NCBI GenBank assembly: GCA_002083635.1
Contig: MSXP01000006.1
Location: 300,152-354,446 of the forward strand
Direction of reading: 5' to 3'
DNA: 54,295 nucleotides
DNA from: Proteobacteria bacterium ST_bin12
Lineage (GTDB): Bacteria; Pseudomonadota; Gammaproteobacteria; Burkholderiales; Methylophilaceae
Shown: positions 17,930 through 26,627 of the stretch, one piece after another
Position numbering within the stretch: position 1 is the stretch's first letter
Layout of the letters: every line of letters starts with the position of its first letter
Notes under the pieces: model-generated
Seen by the model: only the letters and a program-made list of their open reading frames with translations
Database searches by the model: none
Told to the model about the DNA's origin: nothing
Translations under genes and position numbers: made by a program

Positions 17930-19099
17930 CTAAATACTCGCTTCCAGCACTTCCCTGCTCTTATCCAGCGTCACATCCTGATGCTCACCGAGTTTGACCA
18001 TGCCATGACTTTCAAGCTGCGCCAGCAGGGCAGGAATGGCATCCGCGCTAATGTTGTAGGCGGATAAGCGCGTCGGCACGCTGAGGCTTTCGAAAAAAGC
18101 GCGGGTATTCTGTATGGCCGCTTCGATGCGAGCATCCTCTGTACCTTCACTGATATGCCAGACGCGCTCGGCGTATTGCAGCAGCTTGGCGCGCTTGGCA
18201 TCGCGGCGCAGGCTGAGCATAGTCGGTAAAATGATAGCCAGCGTCTGCGCGTGATCCAATCCATGCAGCGCGGTGATTTCGTGGCCTATCATGTGCGTCG
18301 CCCAATCGCTCGGTACACCGGAGCCGATCAAGCCATTCAAGGCCAGCGTGGCAACCCACATGAAATTGGCCTGCAAATCATAATCCTGCGGGTGTTGCAG
18401 AATTTTAGGGCCGATTTCAATCAGCGTTTGCAGTAGTCCTTCGGCAAAGCGGTCCTGCACGCGCGCTTCCACCGGGTAGGTCAGGTATTGCTCCATGATG
18501 TGCGTGTAGGCATCCACCACGCCGTTAGCCAACTGGCGCGGCGGTAGGCTGTAACTCTTGCTCGGATCGAGCACGGAGAACTGTGGAAACACATGCTCAC
18601 TGGTAAAATGGAGCTTGTCGTGCAAGCCGGATGCAGTTTCGGTGCGTGAAATCACCGAGCCGTCATTCATCTCCGAGCCTGTCGCTGGCAAGGTCAGCAC
18701 CGTGCCATAAGGCATGGCTTGTTTCACATTAGCACCGCGCTGGAGCAAAATCTCCCACGGGTCGCCCTCGGCATACACCGCCGCCGCGACAAACTTAGTG
18801 CCATCAATCACCGAGCCGCCACCGACTGCCAACAGATAATCCAGCCTGTTAGCCTTGATTTGGGCGACGGCTTTCATGAGCGTTTCATAAGTCGGATTAG
18901 GCTCGACGCCGCTGAATTCCTCGGCATAACGCCCACCCAGTGCGGCTTTGACTTCATCCAGCGTGCCATTCTTCTTGGCGCTACTTCCACCGTAAACAAT
19001 CAACACGCGAGCCTCAGCAGGCACCAGTTTGTCAATTTCGGCGACCTTGCCCTTGCCGAAAGCGATGCGCGTCGGGTTGTAAAAATCAAAATTCAACAT
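17930..19099 (-). CDS. yqhD: Iron-containing NADPH-dependent aldehyde reductase / alcohol dehydrogenase
   Basis: Group III metal-dependent alcohol dehydrogenase (YqhD/BDH type), about 389 aa. N-terminal FYNPTRIAFGKGKVAEI, the nucleotide-binding AVGGGSVIDGTKFVA, TLPATGSEMNDGSVIS, and metal ligands in the HMIGHEITALHGLDHAQTLA region. Known members reduce aldehydes from lipid peroxidation or added electrophiles. The ATG at 19099 has a strong TAAGGAG site; a TTG one codon earlier is not needed. A TetR-type operator lies about 27 bp upstream. Confidence 0.9.
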   Translation of the reverse strand: MLNFDFYNPTRIAFGKGKVAEIDKLVPAEARVLIVYGGSSAKKNGTLDEVKAALGGRYAEEFSGVEPNPTYETLMKAVAQIKANRLDYLLAVGGGSVIDGTKFVAAAVYAEGDPWEILLQRGANVKQAMPYGTVLTLPATGSEMNDGSVISRTETASGLHDKLHFTSEHVFPQFSVLDPSKSYSLPPRQLANGVVDAYTHIMEQYLTYPVEARVQDRFAEGLLQTLIEIGPKILQHPQDYDLQANFMWVATLALNGLIGSGVPSDWATHMIGHEITALHGLDHAQTLAIILPTMLSLRRDAKRAKLLQYAERVWHISEGTEDARIEAAIQNTRAFFESLSVPTRLSAYNISADAIPALLAQLESHGMVKLGEHQDVTLDKSREVLEASI

Positions 19100-19125
19100 C
19101 AAAAACTCCTTAAAAATTACAGTTA

Positions 19126-19144
19126 TTAGACCAGTCGACTAGTA
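19126..19144. promoter_or_regulatory. TetR-family operator upstream of the aldehyde reductase
   Basis: TTAGACCAGTCGACTAGTA closely resembles the site in front of the TetR gene (TTAGACCGGTCGTCTAG at 19795). Both keep TAGACC.GTC..CTA dyad symmetry, so one repressor likely controls both. Confidence 0.75.
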
Positions 19145-19172
19145 TTCGGCCTAATAAAAAGATCGTGCTCGA

Positions 19173-19775
19173 TCAAGCCCCCAGTCTCACTTTCGTGGCA
19201 TTCATGGCGCATTCAAGGGCTGCACGCGTGCGGCCTACCTTGGTCAAAAGCGTTGCGCCTATCCACATATAATAGATTTCTGCCGTGACAGTTATTGCAT
19301 CGAGGTTGGCCGGAAACTCACCTTTGCTGATGCCCTCTTGTACGCAGTTGGTAAGGCACGCTATCACACGATCGGTACCATTCTTCAACGTAATACGCAT
19401 GGCTTCGGAAAGATCCGTCACTTCTGCGCTCAATTTAACGACCAGGCATTTATCCGTTGTGGCATCACTAGACTGCGTATCCAGCCAGAACTGGAAAAAT
19501 CCCAGCAGGCGGCTTGAAATGCTATTGCCGTTGTCTTTTAGGGTGTCCTCAAGCTGGCGCAGGTAGTCTTCAAAATAGTCTGCGAGCAAGGCGTCGCCAA
19601 ACTGCTCCTTTGACTTGAAGTAGTGATAGAACGAGCCCTTGGGTACGCCTGCAGTGGAAAGTATCTCGTTGAGGCCGACCGCGGCAAAGCCCTTGCCGAG
19701 GATGATGCACTTGGCCGTATCGAGGATTTGCTGACGTGTATCGCCAAACTTTGTGATTGGAAGTTCATTACCCAT
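19173..19775 (-). CDS. TetR/AcrR family transcriptional repressor (NemR-like)
   Basis: A 200-aa regulator with an N-terminal helix-turn-helix (TRQQILDTAKCIILGKGFAA, VGLNEILSTAGVPKGSFYHYFKSKEQFGDALL) and a TetR_C ligand domain. Cysteines in the ligand domain could sense electrophiles, as in NemR, but this is inference. Matching dyads lie in front of its own gene and in front of the downstream aldehyde reductase, which it probably represses. Confidence 0.9.
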   Translation of the reverse strand: MGNELPITKFGDTRQQILDTAKCIILGKGFAAVGLNEILSTAGVPKGSFYHYFKSKEQFGDALLADYFEDYLRQLEDTLKDNGNSISSRLLGFFQFWLDTQSSDATTDKCLVVKLSAEVTDLSEAMRITLKNGTDRVIACLTNCVQEGISKGEFPANLDAITVTAEIYYMWIGATLLTKVGRTRAALECAMNATKVRLGA

Positions 19776-19794
19776 AAGTGCATTATTGCATTAA

Positions 19795-19815
19795 TTAGAC
19801 CGGTCGTCTAGTTAA
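19795..19815. promoter_or_regulatory. TetR-family operator upstream of the tetR gene
   Basis: TTAGACCGGTCGTCTA has dyad symmetry and is shared with 19126-19144. It starts 20 bp upstream of the regulator's ATG, as expected for autoregulation. Confidence 0.78.
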
Positions 19816-19974
19816 AATACAATAAAAAAATTCAATTTACTATGTGAAGAATTTAAATTGATTTAGATTTGAAAGAGGATGAATAAAAAATCTTCAGTAA
19901 GTGAAAACTCACAATCCGCTTTATTTTTTCTCTGTATGGTATTCATTGGTTTTGTAAATTTTCGTAAGTATTAT

Positions 19975-19993
19975 GAAGGTCCGCTATGGGCCG
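19975..19993 (+). repeat. Module repeat B (GGCCC-type)
   Basis: GAAGGTCCGCTATGGGCCGG. It is the right border of the oxidoreductase module and the downstream flank of the recombinase gene. Its orientation is opposite to repeat C. Confidence 0.82.
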
Positions 19994-20008
19994 GTTAATG
20001 CCCTTACA

Positions 20009-20042
20009 AATCAGTCAAGGTAATCAAATACCTCGACTGATT
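20009..20042 (-). terminator. Hairpin after the tyrosine recombinase
   Basis: Stem AATCAGTC-AGGTA / TACCT-GACTGATT with one internal mismatch and a 6-nt loop, just after the recombinase stop codon. Confidence 0.65.
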
Positions 20043-20047
20043 AAAAG

Positions 20048-20671
20048 CTACACTTCAGTCTGCTCTGCTATTTCTAGTGCATCATCGACTTCAATACCAA
20101 GATAACGTACCGTGCTTTCAAGTTTTGTATGACCCAAAAGTAGCTGGACCGCCCTTAAATTTTTTGTTCTTCGGTATATAAGTGTTGCTTTGGTTCTTCG
20201 CATGGTATGCGTGCCATAATTTATTGGATCAAGACCTATTTGTTCCACCCAATGATGCACTATCCTTGCGTATTGCCGAGTAGATAAATGAGGAGAGTCA
20301 TGAATACGACTGGGGAAGAGATAACTATCACTACCCAAATGTTCATGAGTCATCCACTGAGCGATAGAAATGCGCGTTGGTTCTGTGATTTCAAACTGAA
20401 CTGGGCGACTTGTTTTCTGCTGAATCACGATTGCCCGTGCAGAGATTCGATCCCCATGGGAGATATCTCTAACTTTTAGTTTAACTAAATCACATCCACG
20501 AAGCTTGCTGTCTAATGCTAAATTAAAAAGAGCTAAGTCTCGAAGTTGGTGAGATAACTCTAAGCGTATTCTGATTGCCCAAATCTCCTTCAATTTCAGA
20601 GGAGCTTTTTGACCTACTAACTTACCTTTATTCCAAGACTGAACACTGTTTTTGCCGATAACGGTTTCCAT
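20048..20671 (-). CDS. Small tyrosine recombinase/integrase
   Basis: A 207-aa protein that is almost only the catalytic domain of the phage-integrase/Xer superfamily. It has no core-binding SAM-like N-terminal domain. All catalytic residues are present: R58 (KLRGCD), K86 (QQKTSRP), H155 and R158 (THTMRRT), H181 (LLLGHTKLE) and Y190 (VRYLG). I recall the same small recombinase being common in proteobacterial accessory DNA, but its recombination sites are not established to my knowledge. Inverted GGCCC-type repeats flank it here and recur at other cargo boundaries, so those repeats are candidate sites. Confidence 0.9.
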   Translation of the reverse strand: METVIGKNSVQSWNKGKLVGQKAPLKLKEIWAIRIRLELSHQLRDLALFNLALDSKLRGCDLVKLKVRDISHGDRISARAIVIQQKTSRPVQFEITEPTRISIAQWMTHEHLGSDSYLFPSRIHDSPHLSTRQYARIVHHWVEQIGLDPINYGTHTMRRTKATLIYRRTKNLRAVQLLLGHTKLESTVRYLGIEVDDALEIAEQTEV

Positions 20672-20729
20672 GATGATCTCCTAGGTTTATTAGGGATCAA
20701 TAGTGTGTGCTTAATTTATCGAACTATCA

Positions 20730-20760
20730 GTTATCGGCCCAAAGCGGACATTTAGCCTTC
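20730..20760 (-). repeat. Module repeat C (GGCCC-type)
   Basis: GTTATCGGCCCAAAGCGGAC on the plus strand, extended to GCCTTC at 20760. It borders the RND efflux module on its left and the recombinase gene on its 5' side. Confidence 0.82.
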
Positions 20761-20787
20761 TAATATTCTGTAACAGAAATTATTAAA

Positions 20788-23700
20788 TCAGACTCTTCCA
20801 AATTTTAGAAAAATACTTGGTAACAGAATAAGATTAAGTAATGTGGATGTAAGTAATCCACTCACCACCACCACAGCCAGTGGATACTCAATTTCGTAAC
20901 CAGAGATTGGCCCTTTCAATATGATAGGCATTAAAGCGAGTGATGTTGCTAATGCAGTCATTAGAATAGGTACTAGACGTTCCTGAGAGCCCCGCTTAAC
21001 AATTTCCAACCCATGTTTTAGACCCTCAGTAGCATTTAAATACCGATAGTGACTAATGAGTAAAATACCGTTTCTGGCAGCAATCCCTAATACAGCAATA
21101 AAACCGACAATTGAGCCAAGTGAAATAACACCGCCAGATAAAAACACCCCAATTACACCACCTATGAGCGCAAAAGGTAATGAAGCTAAAAAAATAAGCG
21201 TATGTTGGTAAGATTTGAAATCAGCATACACAATTAAGACTATCGCTAATATCATTAAAAGAGTTAGGCCAAATAACTTTTGTGTTGCTGCTTTTTGCGC
21301 AGTGTATTCACCTAAATACTTTGGATAATACCCAGCAGGAAAAGACATCGCAGACACTTTGTTTTCAACATCAGCTGCCACAGAACCTAGGTCACGATTT
21401 TTAGCATTTGCGACAATATCAATGCGCCTAGAAACAGCTTCGCGCTTTATCTCATTTGGCATACCAACAAAATAAACATCTGCCACATCTTTAATTCTAA
21501 GCTGTGACCCAAAAGCAGAGTCTATCGGTAGTTGTTGGATGGCATTCAAATCTAGTTTAGTTTCTGAGCTACCTATCACTACCACATCTACTTTTTGCTG
21601 TGCCTCATATACCTCACCTACTTTTGTACCCTTAAGAATCATACTTGTGACTTTACGAATGTCATTGGTAGTAATGCCGTAACGTTTTGCTGCCTCTTGT
21701 TTGATACGTATTTCAATTTGAGGAATCAGTACTTGTGGTTCAACCTTTAAATCAGCAATACCATCTACTGATTGCATTGTGTTTTTAATCACTTCTGCTT
21801 GCTGTCTCAACACAGCTAAATCTGATCCAAAAAGTCTTACAACGATACTAGAGCTTGTACCTGATAACACTTCTTTACTGCGTTCTTTTAAATAGGTTTG
21901 CACATCGGTAAAAATACCTGAGTAGCCTTGCATAGTTTTTTGTATGGCTGTGACTGTTTTCTCGTAATTCACATTAGGATCAATACTGACCCATAACTCA
22001 GTGAAGTTAGGGCCAACCACTTCATCAGCAGCCTCTGCACGGCCAATATGCGCCCCGAAATTTCTTACCCCTGGAATAGCCAATAAGTCATTACTTGCGC
22101 GAATACTCATTTTTTTCATTTGTTCAATGGAAGATCCTGGACGTTCCAGAAAATGCATCAAAAAATCTGTTTCTTTAAACTCTGGTAAAAATTCAGACCC
22201 AAGTAAAGTTGACCCTGCAATGGTTGCAACAAACGCTAGCGCTGTAGCAATAAATATCTTTTTAGGCTTGGCGAGAGTGGTATCTAATAACTTGGCGTAT
22301 TTGGAATGGAGCCAACTAACAATAGCAATTTTTTTTTCCTCATCTTCTGCATTCAGCAACATAAAAGACAATGCAGGAGTGACTACTAGCGCCACCATCA
22401 ATGAAGCTAAAATAGCGAATAAATAAGCCATTGCTAAAGGCTTAAAGAAAGCGCCTGCTATGCCGTCTAAAAAGAATACGGGTAGAAAAACTACCATCAC
22501 AATCATCGTGGCGTAAACTACAGCACTACGCACTTCAAGTGAAGCATTCACGATAACGCTGAGTTTAGATTGAGGTTTCTCTAATAGATTATTTAACTTT
22601 AAGCGTCTGATTATATTTTCCACATCAATAATCGCATCATCCACAACTTCGCCTAGCGCAATGACTAACCCTGCAATGACCATCGTATTCATGCTGACAT
22701 TAAATGCAGTGAGCACTAAAACAGCACTAATGAGTGAAAGTGGAATAGCACAGATGCTAATGAGCGCAGCACGTTTGTTACGTAAAAAAACCATGAGAAT
22801 AAGCGCAACTAAGAGAGCACCAAGTAGCAACGCATGCTGTAAGTTATCAATCGCACGCTCAATAAAAGTGGCTGGCCTAAAAATGGTGGAATCAATCACT
22901 AACTCTTTGAGTGCTGGCTTGAGTTCAGCCAGGGCGGCCTCTACATTTTTTGTAACTTCAATCGTATTGGCATTTGGATGCTTTTCGACAATTAGCAACA
23001 AACCGTCACCATGATTTATTACCGCATCACCAATGGCAGGTGGCGTGCCAACCTGAATATCTGCAACATCTCCTAAAAGAATAGGAGCACCGTTTTTAAA
23101 ATCAATAACTGTATTTGCTAAATCTTCAGGTTTAGTCGTTAAGTTTTTATGCCGTATGGCAATACGCTGATTTGGGGTATCGACAAAGCCGCCAGACTCA
23201 ATACTGGCTGCATTGCCTGAAGCCGTCATTACCTGCTGTAGTGTTACTCCCCTAGTGCGCAATCGCTCGGGGTTAACGACTAATTGCAACTGCTTGTCGC
23301 GTTGCCCCCAAACCGCTACGTTTGCAACACCTTGAACTGACATTAAACGAGGTCTTATCGTCCACATAGTCAATGTGCTGATATCCATTTGGGAGAGAGT
23401 TTTAGAGCTAACCCCAACTTTTAGTACGCGTGATAGTGATGACAATGGCGGCATCATCACAGGTGGTTTTGCCACAATAGGCAATCGGCTAGCAGCTAGA
23501 CTTAAGCGCTCCTGCACATATTGTCTTGCCTGAAATAGATCAGTACCCTCCTCAAACAACAAAACGACAGAGGACAAACCTAGTACCGATTTTGAACGAA
23601 GTGTTTTCAGTTGAGGTGTGCCATTCAATGCCTGCTCAAGTGGCATGCTAATCAATTGTTCAGTTTCTTCTGTGGACAACCCAGGCGCTTCTGTTTGGAT

Positions 23701-23844
23701 TTCTACTTTAATTGGGGCAAATTCAGGAAATACGTCCAGTGGTGCCTGCCTGATGGTATTTAATCCAACCGCAATAAGAATTAAAGAAATAAACAGTACG
23801 ACAAAACGGCCGCTCACTGCAGAGTAAATGATTTTTTTTAACAT
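20788..23844 (-). CDS. RND efflux permease (CzcA/CusA-type, HME family)
   Basis: Inner-membrane proton-driven pump of 1018 aa with the two repeated six-helix blocks and two large periplasmic loops of RND proteins. The N-terminal APLDVFPEFAPIKVEIQTEAPG is typical of the heavy-metal-efflux branch. The TM4 motif is GEVVDDAIIDVEN (398-410), unlike CzcA (DFGxxxDGAVVxVEN) and CusA. I therefore assign the branch but not the substrate. It is the third gene of an outer membrane-adaptor-permease operon controlled by the divergent two-component system. Confidence 0.9.
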   Translation of the reverse strand: MLKKIIYSAVSGRFVVLFISLILIAVGLNTIRQAPLDVFPEFAPIKVEIQTEAPGLSTEETEQLISMPLEQALNGTPQLKTLRSKSVLGLSSVVLLFEEGTDLFQARQYVQERLSLAASRLPIVAKPPVMMPPLSSLSRVLKVGVSSKTLSQMDISTLTMWTIRPRLMSVQGVANVAVWGQRDKQLQLVVNPERLRTRGVTLQQVMTASGNAASIESGGFVDTPNQRIAIRHKNLTTKPEDLANTVIDFKNGAPILLGDVADIQVGTPPAIGDAVINHGDGLLLIVEKHPNANTIEVTKNVEAALAELKPALKELVIDSTIFRPATFIERAIDNLQHALLLGALLVALILMVFLRNKRAALISICAIPLSLISAVLVLTAFNVSMNTMVIAGLVIALGEVVDDAIIDVENIIRRLKLNNLLEKPQSKLSVIVNASLEVRSAVVYATMIVMVVFLPVFFLDGIAGAFFKPLAMAYLFAILASLMVALVVTPALSFMLLNAEDEEKKIAIVSWLHSKYAKLLDTTLAKPKKIFIATALAFVATIAGSTLLGSEFLPEFKETDFLMHFLERPGSSIEQMKKMSIRASNDLLAIPGVRNFGAHIGRAEAADEVVGPNFTELWVSIDPNVNYEKTVTAIQKTMQGYSGIFTDVQTYLKERSKEVLSGTSSSIVVRLFGSDLAVLRQQAEVIKNTMQSVDGIADLKVEPQVLIPQIEIRIKQEAAKRYGITTNDIRKVTSMILKGTKVGEVYEAQQKVDVVVIGSSETKLDLNAIQQLPIDSAFGSQLRIKDVADVYFVGMPNEIKREAVSRRIDIVANAKNRDLGSVAADVENKVSAMSFPAGYYPKYLGEYTAQKAATQKLFGLTLLMILAIVLIVYADFKSYQHTLIFLASLPFALIGGVIGVFLSGGVISLGSIVGFIAVLGIAARNGILLISHYRYLNATEGLKHGLEIVKRGSQERLVPILMTALATSLALMPIILKGPISGYEIEYPLAVVVVSGLLTSTLLNLILLPSIFLKFGRV

Positions 23845-23859
23845 ATTTAACCTATGCGA

Positions 23860-25125
23860 TTAGTGAGCAAAGCCTGTTTCAACACCGAACAACTCTAACG
23901 CACCATTCACCACAATCTTAGAGCCTTCAGGTGGACCATCACTGATGATGGCTCGATTGCCGCTTACGTAATCTAAAAAGACTCTTTTACGCTCGTAAAG
24001 ATTTTTAGATTGCTGTGTGTATACCCAGCTGCCACCATATACATCAAATACAACAGCAGACCATGGAAGTGTTAACGCTTTATTAGATTTGCTTTGGGTA
24101 TTGAGCGTGACAGATACGCGCTGCATAGGTCCTAATGCTGACTGGTCACTTTGAATCGCGTAGTAGAGATGCTTAGAACTTGTGAGCAGATCTGCTGTTG
24201 GCGGAGCCTTAACTGGTTTTGCAATCAGATATTCTGCCTTTGATGTTGCTGATAATGGCTGGATTTTAGCTTCTGCCTGCTGATCGATAGCTTCTAAATC
24301 ACCTGCTGGAATGGGTACGCGTACCCAAAGTGAATTTAGCGTAGAAATCTCAACGATAGGGTTACCTGCAGAGACTAATTGATCAGTGACTGCAAATATA
24401 TTGCTGACAATACCTGCTTTAGGCGTTTTAATATCAATCGGCTCAACTGTGCCTAAGTTAACCACTTTGTATAAGGCATTTCGCTTTGCATGTGCAGCTT
24501 CCAAGTTTCTAAGTGCAATTTCATGTGCAGCGTTTGCGTCATCGACATTACGCTGACTCCCCACTAAATCTTCAAGCAATTTTTTGGCGCGATTGAGTGC
24601 AATTTGAGTGGCATCAACCTGTGATTTCGTTACATTAACTAAACTATCGGCATCCGCCAGCGCATTCACTAAATTAGCACGTGCATCTGCAGAAATAATG
24701 GGCTGAATGCGATACAGCAATTGGCCTACTTTTACCTGCTCACCTGACTTTAACTGGCTTTTCTCAAGAGAGATTAACTTCCCAGAAATAGGCGCTGAAA
24801 CACTGACCACCCCGCCTGCAGGCAAGATAATTTCACCACCATATGTTTTGTTAGCTGTTAACGATTCATACTTAATCACCCCAATTTGAATGCCCAACTT
24901 ACGAAATGAATCATCACTAAGATTGACAGTATTTAACGTGCTTTCTTGAACAACAGCCTGCAAAGGTTGATGCAGGGCTTTAGATGGTTGATTAGCCTCT
25001 GCGATCAACTTAATGCAAATCAACAAAATTGTGATTGTCATAAAACCTACTGCAAACCACATTTTTTTCTGATTCATGTTTATTCTCAATAAGGATTTCT
25101 TAATATCTAGGGCTATAAATTTCAT
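23860..25125 (-). CDS. RND periplasmic adaptor (membrane fusion protein)
   Basis: Links the inner-membrane pump to the outer-membrane channel. A single N-terminal membrane segment (WFAVGFMTITILLICIKLI) is followed by split biotinyl-lipoyl halves (GGVVSVSAPISGKLISLEKS, TVEPIDIKTPKAGIVSNIF), a coiled-coil hairpin between them, and beta-barrel and membrane-proximal domains. The ATG at 25125 overlaps the stop of the TolC-like gene as TAATG, favouring coupled translation. A second ATG at 25077 gives a more typical N terminus and cannot be excluded. Confidence 0.88.
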   Translation of the reverse strand: MKFIALDIKKSLLRINMNQKKMWFAVGFMTITILLICIKLIAEANQPSKALHQPLQAVVQESTLNTVNLSDDSFRKLGIQIGVIKYESLTANKTYGGEIILPAGGVVSVSAPISGKLISLEKSQLKSGEQVKVGQLLYRIQPIISADARANLVNALADADSLVNVTKSQVDATQIALNRAKKLLEDLVGSQRNVDDANAAHEIALRNLEAAHAKRNALYKVVNLGTVEPIDIKTPKAGIVSNIFAVTDQLVSAGNPIVEISTLNSLWVRVPIPAGDLEAIDQQAEAKIQPLSATSKAEYLIAKPVKAPPTADLLTSSKHLYYAIQSDQSALGPMQRVSVTLNTQSKSNKALTLPWSAVVFDVYGGSWVYTQQSKNLYERKRVFLDYVSGNRAIISDGPPEGSKIVVNGALELFGVETGFAH

Positions 25126-26456
25126 TATTTGGCATCCAATTTTTTGCTGCTGTTGCGCATTAACTCTGCGTACTTTGCAATAAGGCCTGCTTTCAGCTGC
25201 ACTTCTCTCATTTGAATATCCACAAACTGGCGATTTGCCTCAAGCGTTTGTAAGTAAGAAATATCGCCTTTTTGATAAGCGTTTTCTGTCAGTTGAGTCA
25301 TTTGCTTCATTGAGGGCATGAGTGTATTTTCAAGTACACGCAAATCATGGCAAGATTGTTGATATTGAAGATGTGAGACTTTTAATTCTAGTACTGCCTG
25401 TTGCTTGAGTGCTTCAAGACTCAATTCAGCCTTTTCCAGCTCGGCTTCTGCACGGCTAACAGCGCCTTGATTCTGATTAGCAATTGGAATAGTTGATCGG
25501 ATAGCAGGCCCAAGCGTATGCCCATTCACTAAACCACTCGTAGCATCTGCTGTGCCAGTAAACTTTAGCCAACCCAATTTAGATAATTTAATTTTCTCTT
25601 TAGAGGCATTAATTAAATATTGGGCTGATAAGATATCTGGGCGTTGCCCTAGCGATTGTGTGAGTAAGTAGTCAACTTCATTTACATTACAAGCAGGAAC
25701 AAGATTGGGTGCTAATGTAATAGCATTGTATTTTTGCCCAACTCCAAGAGCATAGAGAAGACTTTGCATTTTGACTTTTACATCATATTCCGCGAGCTCC
25801 CAGTCGCGTTTTGCTATAGCTGCATCATTCTGAGCAAGTAAAATATCTTTGCCATTGATATCGCCTGCTTCGAGTCTTTTTAGCGAGAGGGTATAAATAT
25901 TATTGCGTAATTTGTAAGATGTTTCAGTCACACTAAATTGCTCTTGTGCCAATACTGCTTGAGCGTAAGCAATACGCACGTCCTTAATGAGATTAAGACC
26001 CGACTGTGTAAGACGATTTGCGACCGCATCGGCTTCGTGCTTCATTGTGCGCAATCTAATTGGCCGTAACCATAGCGCCTCAATTGGTAAATCAATCGCA
26101 TAGCGGTATGGTTTATTAGACACACCAAAGGCAAACAGCAATTCAGGATTTGGCAGTAAACCTGCATTGACTAAATCTGCTTTTGCTAACTTAAGATCAA
26201 TTAATAAAGCCTTAAATGCCGCATTATTATTTAATGCGTACAGCACTGCTTCAGTTTCACTCAGTGAGCTTTTTTCTTGTAATTTGATCTCAAGACGCTG
26301 TATATCATCAACTGTATTGCTAGATAGTTGCATATCGTAAGCAACCACATTGTTAATTACACCTGCATTATCTGTCGTGTTAGGGATAGACTGGCAGCCA
26401 GTGCTTGCAGCAACAGTGGCTAGTAAAATAAGGCGATTGATCAACTTAAATGGCAT
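25125..26456 (-). CDS. TolC/CzcC-family outer-membrane efflux lipoprotein
   Basis: A 443-aa outer-membrane channel subunit of the OEP family. A lipoprotein-type signal (LILLATVAASTGC, candidate lipidated Cys at residue 21) precedes two TolC repeats rich in coiled-coil residues, with ALNNNAAFKALLIDLKLAKADLVNAGLLPNPEL being typical (that segment spans about residues 69-101). First gene of the efflux operon. It is transcribed away from the two-component regulator genes across a region with paired PmrA-like boxes. Confidence 0.88.
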   Translation of the reverse strand: MPFKLINRLILLATVAASTGCQSIPNTTDNAGVINNVVAYDMQLSSNTVDDIQRLEIKLQEKSSLSETEAVLYALNNNAAFKALLIDLKLAKADLVNAGLLPNPELLFAFGVSNKPYRYAIDLPIEALWLRPIRLRTMKHEADAVANRLTQSGLNLIKDVRIAYAQAVLAQEQFSVTETSYKLRNNIYTLSLKRLEAGDINGKDILLAQNDAAIAKRDWELAEYDVKVKMQSLLYALGVGQKYNAITLAPNLVPACNVNEVDYLLTQSLGQRPDILSAQYLINASKEKIKLSKLGWLKFTGTADATSGLVNGHTLGPAIRSTIPIANQNQGAVSRAEAELEKAELSLEALKQQAVLELKVSHLQYQQSCHDLRVLENTLMPSMKQMTQLTENAYQKGDISYLQTLEANRQFVDIQMREVQLKAGLIAKYAELMRNSSKKLDAK

Positions 26457-26503
26457 CGTGCATCACATACTTAAATAATCTTGCGTGCACTGTAATGACT
26501 TAA

Positions 26504-26554
26504 ACTTAATGGAAACTTAACAGACGAATTAATTTCTTTAAGTTTCCATTAAGT
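26504..26554. promoter_or_regulatory. Paired PmrA-type boxes between efflux and regulator operons
   Basis: ACTTAATGGAAACTTAA (26504-26520) and its exact complement (26538-26554) are separated by 17 bp. Each arm contains CTTAAx-N5-CTTAAx, the hexamer-repeat layout with 11-bp period bound by PmrA/OmpR-type regulators. One box faces each divergent operon. Confidence 0.85.
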
Positions 26555-26627
26555 AATGCATGGCAAAATCAAATTATAAAATGTAGTGTTGCTTAGCTTT
26601 CGCTATTGAAATAGTTAAGGATATTTT

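Larger units (their letters stand above)
19975..20760 (-). mobile_element. Candidate recombinase unit bounded by inverted repeats
   Basis: The small tyrosine recombinase gene with its terminator is framed by GAAGG..GTCCGCTATGGGCCG on one side and the complement of GAAGG..TGTCCGCTTTGGGCCG on the other. The two copies are inverted and close to the gene on each side. Whether it moves as a unit is inference. Confidence 0.55.

Noticed and set aside
15525..19129. Several antisense open frames of 80-136 codons in the oxidoreductase cluster
   Set aside because: They come from higher GC content and lie fully inside clearly recognised minus-strand enzymes.
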